Source: Prochlorococcus marinus XMU1402 (GTDB taxonomy: Bacteria > Cyanobacteriota > Cyanobacteriia > PCC-6307 > Cyanobiaceae). Taken from it: a stretch of DNA of 64,000 nt. The notes beneath the pieces were generated by a model, which was given only the letters and a program-made list of their open reading frames with translations, made no database searches and had not been told where the DNA came from. Where the stretch lies: assembly GCF_017696205.1 (NCBI RefSeq), contig NZ_JAAORD010000002.1, positions 124,001 to 188,000 on the forward strand, given 5' to 3'. Shown in pieces: positions 60,769 to 64,000 of the stretch. The position numbers and the translations under genes are program-made. Numbering within the stretch: the first letter of the stretch is position 1; every line of letters begins with the position of its first letter.

Positions 60769-62220
60769 TCATGATCCATCCCCAACTCTCCATAAATTAA
60801 GTTCTGCATTTTTTACTTCTTCAGAATCTAAAATTGATCTTGAATCAAAAATCCAGCCTGGTTGAATCATTTTCTTAGCTATTTTTTTCCAATTTATCAT
60901 AGAATATTGCGGCCATTCAGTTAAAACCAAGACAGCATAAGCATCTTCAAAAATTTCAATATCAATATTTTTACTGAAACTCCAACTACCTAAGCCATTA
61001 TTATTATAAAAAGAGTTTTCTTCTAACTTTGTATTTAGTTGTTCCATTTCCAAATCATGAGTAATCTGATTTGAACTTACCTTTGGATCATTAATAATCA
61101 AATTTGCACCTTCGTTAATTAGATCTTTACAAATTTGTATAGCAGCAGATTCCCTTGTATCGTTGGTATTTGCTTTGAAAGCAAATCCTAAAATTACAAT
61201 CTTTTTACCTGCTAAAGTTCCGAATAGATTTTTAATCACCAGCTGAGAAATTCTGCTTTGATGCCAAGTATTTATATTTACTACACTTTCCCAGAAATCA
61301 GCTACTTCATTTAATCCATAAAACTTTGCAATGTAGACTAAATTCAATATATCCTTCTTAAAACAGCTTCCTCCAAAACCTGGTCCTGAATCTAAGAATT
61401 TCGAACCTATCCTAGTATCTTTTCCAATTGCACGAGAAACCTCTCTCACATCAGCGCCTGTCGATTCACATATTGCGCTTATGGAATTAATAGAACTTAT
61501 CCTTTGCGCTAAAAAAGCATTCGAGGTAAGTTTTGCTAACTCACTACTCCATATATTAGTTTCCAAAATTTTATCTTTTGATACCCAATTTTCATAAATT
61601 GCACTCAATGTTTTAATGGCTTTATTATTATTACCCCCTATTAAAACTCTATCAGGATTTTTCAAATCATTTATAGCTGTGCCTTCAGAAAGGAATTCTG
61701 GATTGGAAAGTACATCAAAAGTTGGGGCTTCATTATTTTCTTTTGTTCTTCTTTGAGCTATTTCTAAGATATTTTGGATTACCTCGGCTGTCCTGACTGG
61801 CAATGTACTCTTTTCAACTACTATAGTGTGATTTCTTGCAAAATTAGCTACTTGCCTAGCACAAGCTTCTACCCATTTAAGATCACTTGCTTTACCCGCA
61901 CCAAAACCTCTTACTTTTGTAGGAGTATTAACAGAAATAAAAACAATATCGGCAATACTAATGTATTTTTCAATTTCGTGAGAAAAAAACAAATTCTTAT
62001 CTCTACACTTCTCTATTATTTGATCTAAATTTGGCTCGAAAACTGGTAATTTATTCAAATCTTTATTATTCCAATTAGAAATTTTTTGTTTGTCAATATC
62101 AACCACGAACACATTAATATCTGGACAATATTTTGCGATTACAGCCATTGTAGGTCCACCAACATAACCAGCTCCTATGCAACATATATTTTTTACTTTA
62201 AAAGTCTTAGCATCCTTCAT
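60769..62220 (-). CDS. ugd: UDP-glucose 6-dehydrogenase, eukaryotic-type
   Basis: 483 residues, longer than the ~390-450 of common bacterial Ugd and matching the animal/plant-type enzyme. The NAD loop is CCIGAGYVGGPTMAVIA (13-29). CARQVANFARNHTIVVEKST and PEFLSEGTAINDLKNPDRV are hallmark stretches. The catalytic Cys lies in GFGGSCFKKDILNL (about residue 275). ESAAIQICKDLINEGA follows. It supplies UDP-glucuronate for the neighbouring 4-epimerase. Eukaryotic-type copies occur in several marine bacteria and cyanobacteria, so transfer is possible but not shown here. Confidence 0.93.
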   Translation of the reverse strand: MKDAKTFKVKNICCIGAGYVGGPTMAVIAKYCPDINVFVVDIDKQKISNWNNKDLNKLPVFEPNLDQIIEKCRDKNLFFSHEIEKYISIADIVFISVNTPTKVRGFGAGKASDLKWVEACARQVANFARNHTIVVEKSTLPVRTAEVIQNILEIAQRRTKENNEAPTFDVLSNPEFLSEGTAINDLKNPDRVLIGGNNNKAIKTLSAIYENWVSKDKILETNIWSSELAKLTSNAFLAQRISSINSISAICESTGADVREVSRAIGKDTRIGSKFLDSGPGFGGSCFKKDILNLVYIAKFYGLNEVADFWESVVNINTWHQSRISQLVIKNLFGTLAGKKIVILGFAFKANTNDTRESAAIQICKDLINEGANLIINDPKVSSNQITHDLEMEQLNTKLEENSFYNNNGLGSWSFSKNIDIEIFEDAYAVLVLTEWPQYSMINWKKIAKKMIQPGWIFDSRSILDSEEVKNAELNLWRVGDGS

Positions 62221-62408
62221 TAATAGTAAATTTTTTATTAAGAACGTATATTACCTGATTATAAAATCATAAGTGTTAATGATATAGAAAGTTCAATTTA
62301 TCCTCAAAAACTTTATAAACATTAAATTATAAAAATTTTAGTATTTTTGAATAAATTCAAAAATTCATACTTAAATTTGTATTACTTAAAAAAATATTTA
62401 TTTAAATA

Positions 62409-63851
62409 TCAACTTTTTAATCTTCCATATTTATCATCAAATCTAACAATATCATTTTCATCGAGATAGTTTCCAGTTTGTATTTCAATTAGAATTAGGG
62501 GAATTTTACCCGGATTACTTAATCTATGTTTAGACCCAATTGGTATGTAAGTACTTTCATTTTCTAATAAAATCTTTTGTTCTGAATTAAGGTCAATTTT
62601 GGCTATTCCCCCAACAACAATCCAATGTTCAGCTCTATGATGATGCATTTGAAGTGATAAACTTTCACCTGGCTTAACGTTAATCATTTTTACTTTCCAT
62701 TTTTTTTCTTCAAGAACAGAAATATAAGATCCCCATGGCCTATAAATTTTTTTATGCTCTTGCCCTTCTTTCATTCCAGCCGAATTTAATTTTTTAACAA
62801 CTTCCTTAATTTTCTGGGCTTGATCTTTACAAGAAACTAACAAAACATCACTAGTATCTACGATAATTAAATTTTCTAGACCAACTCCAACTATTAATCG
62901 ATTTTCACTTTTAAAAAGACAATTTTTTGAATCCTCTGCTATGACATTCCCTTCAATAGAATTTCCTTTATGATCCTTTTTTGAATTTTCCCAAACTGAT
63001 TGCCAATCACCAATATCACTCCATCCTACGTCCATCGGTAATACAATTCCTTTTTTGGTTTTTTCCAAAACTGCATAATCAATCGAAATATTTGGACATT
63101 TTTCAAATAAATTTTTATCTAATCTTTGAAAATCCAAATCCGAACTTTTATTATTAATTGACTTTTTGCAACACTCTAGAATTTCTGGATTATATTTCTC
63201 AATTTCCCCTAAAATTTGCTTTGCCTTAAAAAGAAAAATTCCACTATTCCATGTGTAACATTTATTTTTTATTAATTTACATGCCTCGTTAAAATTTGGC
63301 TTTTCGATAAATTTAACAATTTCAGTTCCTTTGATTTGTTTTTCATCAAAAGGTTCCTTACCTTGAATATAACCATATCCGGTGTGGGGAGAAGTTGGCA
63401 CTATTCCAAAAGTAACCAAATTATTATCTTCCGAATAAACAATACCTTTTTTAATAGCTTCCACAAAATTTTTATTATTTTTTATTTGATGATCTGCCGA
63501 AAGCACCATAAGGTTTGGATTTGAATAATCCTCCATAGCAAGAAGGGCGGCTAAAGTAATAGCAGGAGCAGTATTTCTTCCAAAAGGTTCTAAAAGAATT
63601 TTATTTGGTGTAACATTTATTTCACGCATTTGTTCTGCGGCAATAAAACGATGAGTTTCATTACAAATTAAAATAGGATTTTCAATATTCTTTATATCTT
63701 TTAATCTCTCTTGAGTTTTCTGTAACAAAGACTTTTCTTCATTGAAATTGAGAGATAAGAATTGTTTTGGGAAACTTTCTCTAGACAAAGGCCATAATCT
63801 TGACCCTGTACCTCCACATAATATTATTGGAACTGTAACACTATCAGGCAT
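62409..63851 (-). CDS. manC: Mannose-1-phosphate guanylyltransferase / mannose-6-phosphate isomerase (ManC)
   Basis: 480 residues, the usual bifunctional type-II length. The nucleotidyltransferase loop ILCGGTGSRLWPLSRESFPK is at 10-29, and FIEKPNFNEA and the later GWSDIGDWQSVW are family marks. A C-terminal cupin has LQMHHHRAEHWIVVGG (about 401-416) for the isomerase activity. It makes GDP-mannose for the island glycans. It is the rightmost gene; 188 bases separate it from ugd, and about 150 bases upstream of its ATG lie inside the window without another gene. Confidence 0.95.
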   Translation of the reverse strand: MPDSVTVPIILCGGTGSRLWPLSRESFPKQFLSLNFNEEKSLLQKTQERLKDIKNIENPILICNETHRFIAAEQMREINVTPNKILLEPFGRNTAPAITLAALLAMEDYSNPNLMVLSADHQIKNNKNFVEAIKKGIVYSEDNNLVTFGIVPTSPHTGYGYIQGKEPFDEKQIKGTEIVKFIEKPNFNEACKLIKNKCYTWNSGIFLFKAKQILGEIEKYNPEILECCKKSINNKSSDLDFQRLDKNLFEKCPNISIDYAVLEKTKKGIVLPMDVGWSDIGDWQSVWENSKKDHKGNSIEGNVIAEDSKNCLFKSENRLIVGVGLENLIIVDTSDVLLVSCKDQAQKIKEVVKKLNSAGMKEGQEHKKIYRPWGSYISVLEEKKWKVKMINVKPGESLSLQMHHHRAEHWIVVGGIAKIDLNSEQKILLENESTYIPIGSKHRLSNPGKIPLILIEIQTGNYLDENDIVRFDDKYGRLKS

Positions 63852-64000
63852 ATCTTTTTTTGTTAGTAGAACTTATGATCATATCAATTCTATAATTATG
63901 CTTAGTATCGAATAATAATATTTACCCATAACTTACCATAACTTCAGTTTTATGATTATTTCTATTCTAAAAAATAATTTCTTTAGATATCTCAAAAACT

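Noticed and set aside
61774-62028. 84-codon ORF on the + strand
   Set aside because: Antisense to the strongly conserved UDP-glucose dehydrogenase.
1-64000. CRISPR array or insertion sequences
   Set aside because: No regularly spaced repeats, cas genes, transposase motifs or terminal inverted repeats were seen; short A/T runs only reflect composition.

Overview
The window is AT-rich (about 30% GC by eye), with short intergenic gaps, several TTG/GTG starts and few strong Shine-Dalgarno sites. With a UDP-sulfoquinovose-synthase homologue, a eukaryotic-type UDP-glucose dehydrogenase, DUF5989/SxtJ remnants and a tRNA-linked scar, it looks like a marine picocyanobacterium, most likely a high-light-adapted Prochlorococcus. 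That placement is inference from composition and gene content. No housekeeping marker is present. Almost the whole window is a cell-surface polysaccharide (O-antigen/capsule) island.

Left part (1-20.8 kb): mixed-strand small operons for nucleotide sugars and decorations. They are an aminotransferase with a Gfo/Idh oxidoreductase, a large glycosyltransferase-like protein, an unknown 529-aa protein, and an MDR + Gfo/Idh pair. Next come pseB-pseC-pseF (pseudaminic-acid type, incomplete), a 2OG-Fe(II) oxygenase, a methyltransferase, neuC-neuA-neuB (sialic/legionaminic type), an SqdB homologue, a second glycosyltransferase-like protein, two tandem DoxX-like membrane proteins and an AAC(3)-family acetyltransferase.

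Middle scar (20.8-24.3 kb): a decayed ORF, tRNA-Ala(GGC), a small secreted protein followed by a nonsense-broken one, a domain-swapped (circularly permuted) SGNH protein, an intact 53-aa DUF5989 gene, an SxtJ C-terminal remnant and a 32-residue ORF. It ends with a decayed copy of the 3' half of the same tRNA-Ala. An imperfect ~88-bp direct repeat lies at 22.2 and 24.2 kb. This looks like an old tRNA-associated integration/excision site.

Second accessory block (24.3-34.4 kb): methyltransferases, another 2OG oxygenase, a PglK/MsbA-like ABC exporter, then a rightward set of methyltransferase, sugar-phosphate cyclase, NeuA-like nucleotidyltransferase, sulfotransferase-like protein and ATP-grasp ligase. 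I consider this set the best candidate for an undescribed pathway, possibly a nucleotide-activated or amino-acid-linked cyclitol.

Main leftward operon (57.0 to 34.4 kb): wzc tyrosine kinase, a dual-specificity-type phosphatase, rmlA, rmlB, aldo/keto reductase, RraA-like protein, WecE-type transaminase, glycosyltransferases, asparagine synthase, a Wzy-like polymerase, GNAT, a PglC-type initiating transferase, PIG-L deacetylase, PglD/NeuD acetyltransferase, DegT aminotransferase and a PglF/FlaA1-type dehydratase. The wza export gene is divergent from wzc. The right end (58.4-63.9 kb) holds UDP-glucuronate 4-epimerase, two nucleotide-sugar dehydrogenases and manC. Together these supply precursors, priming, extension, polymerisation and export. 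No canonical Wzx flippase is present.
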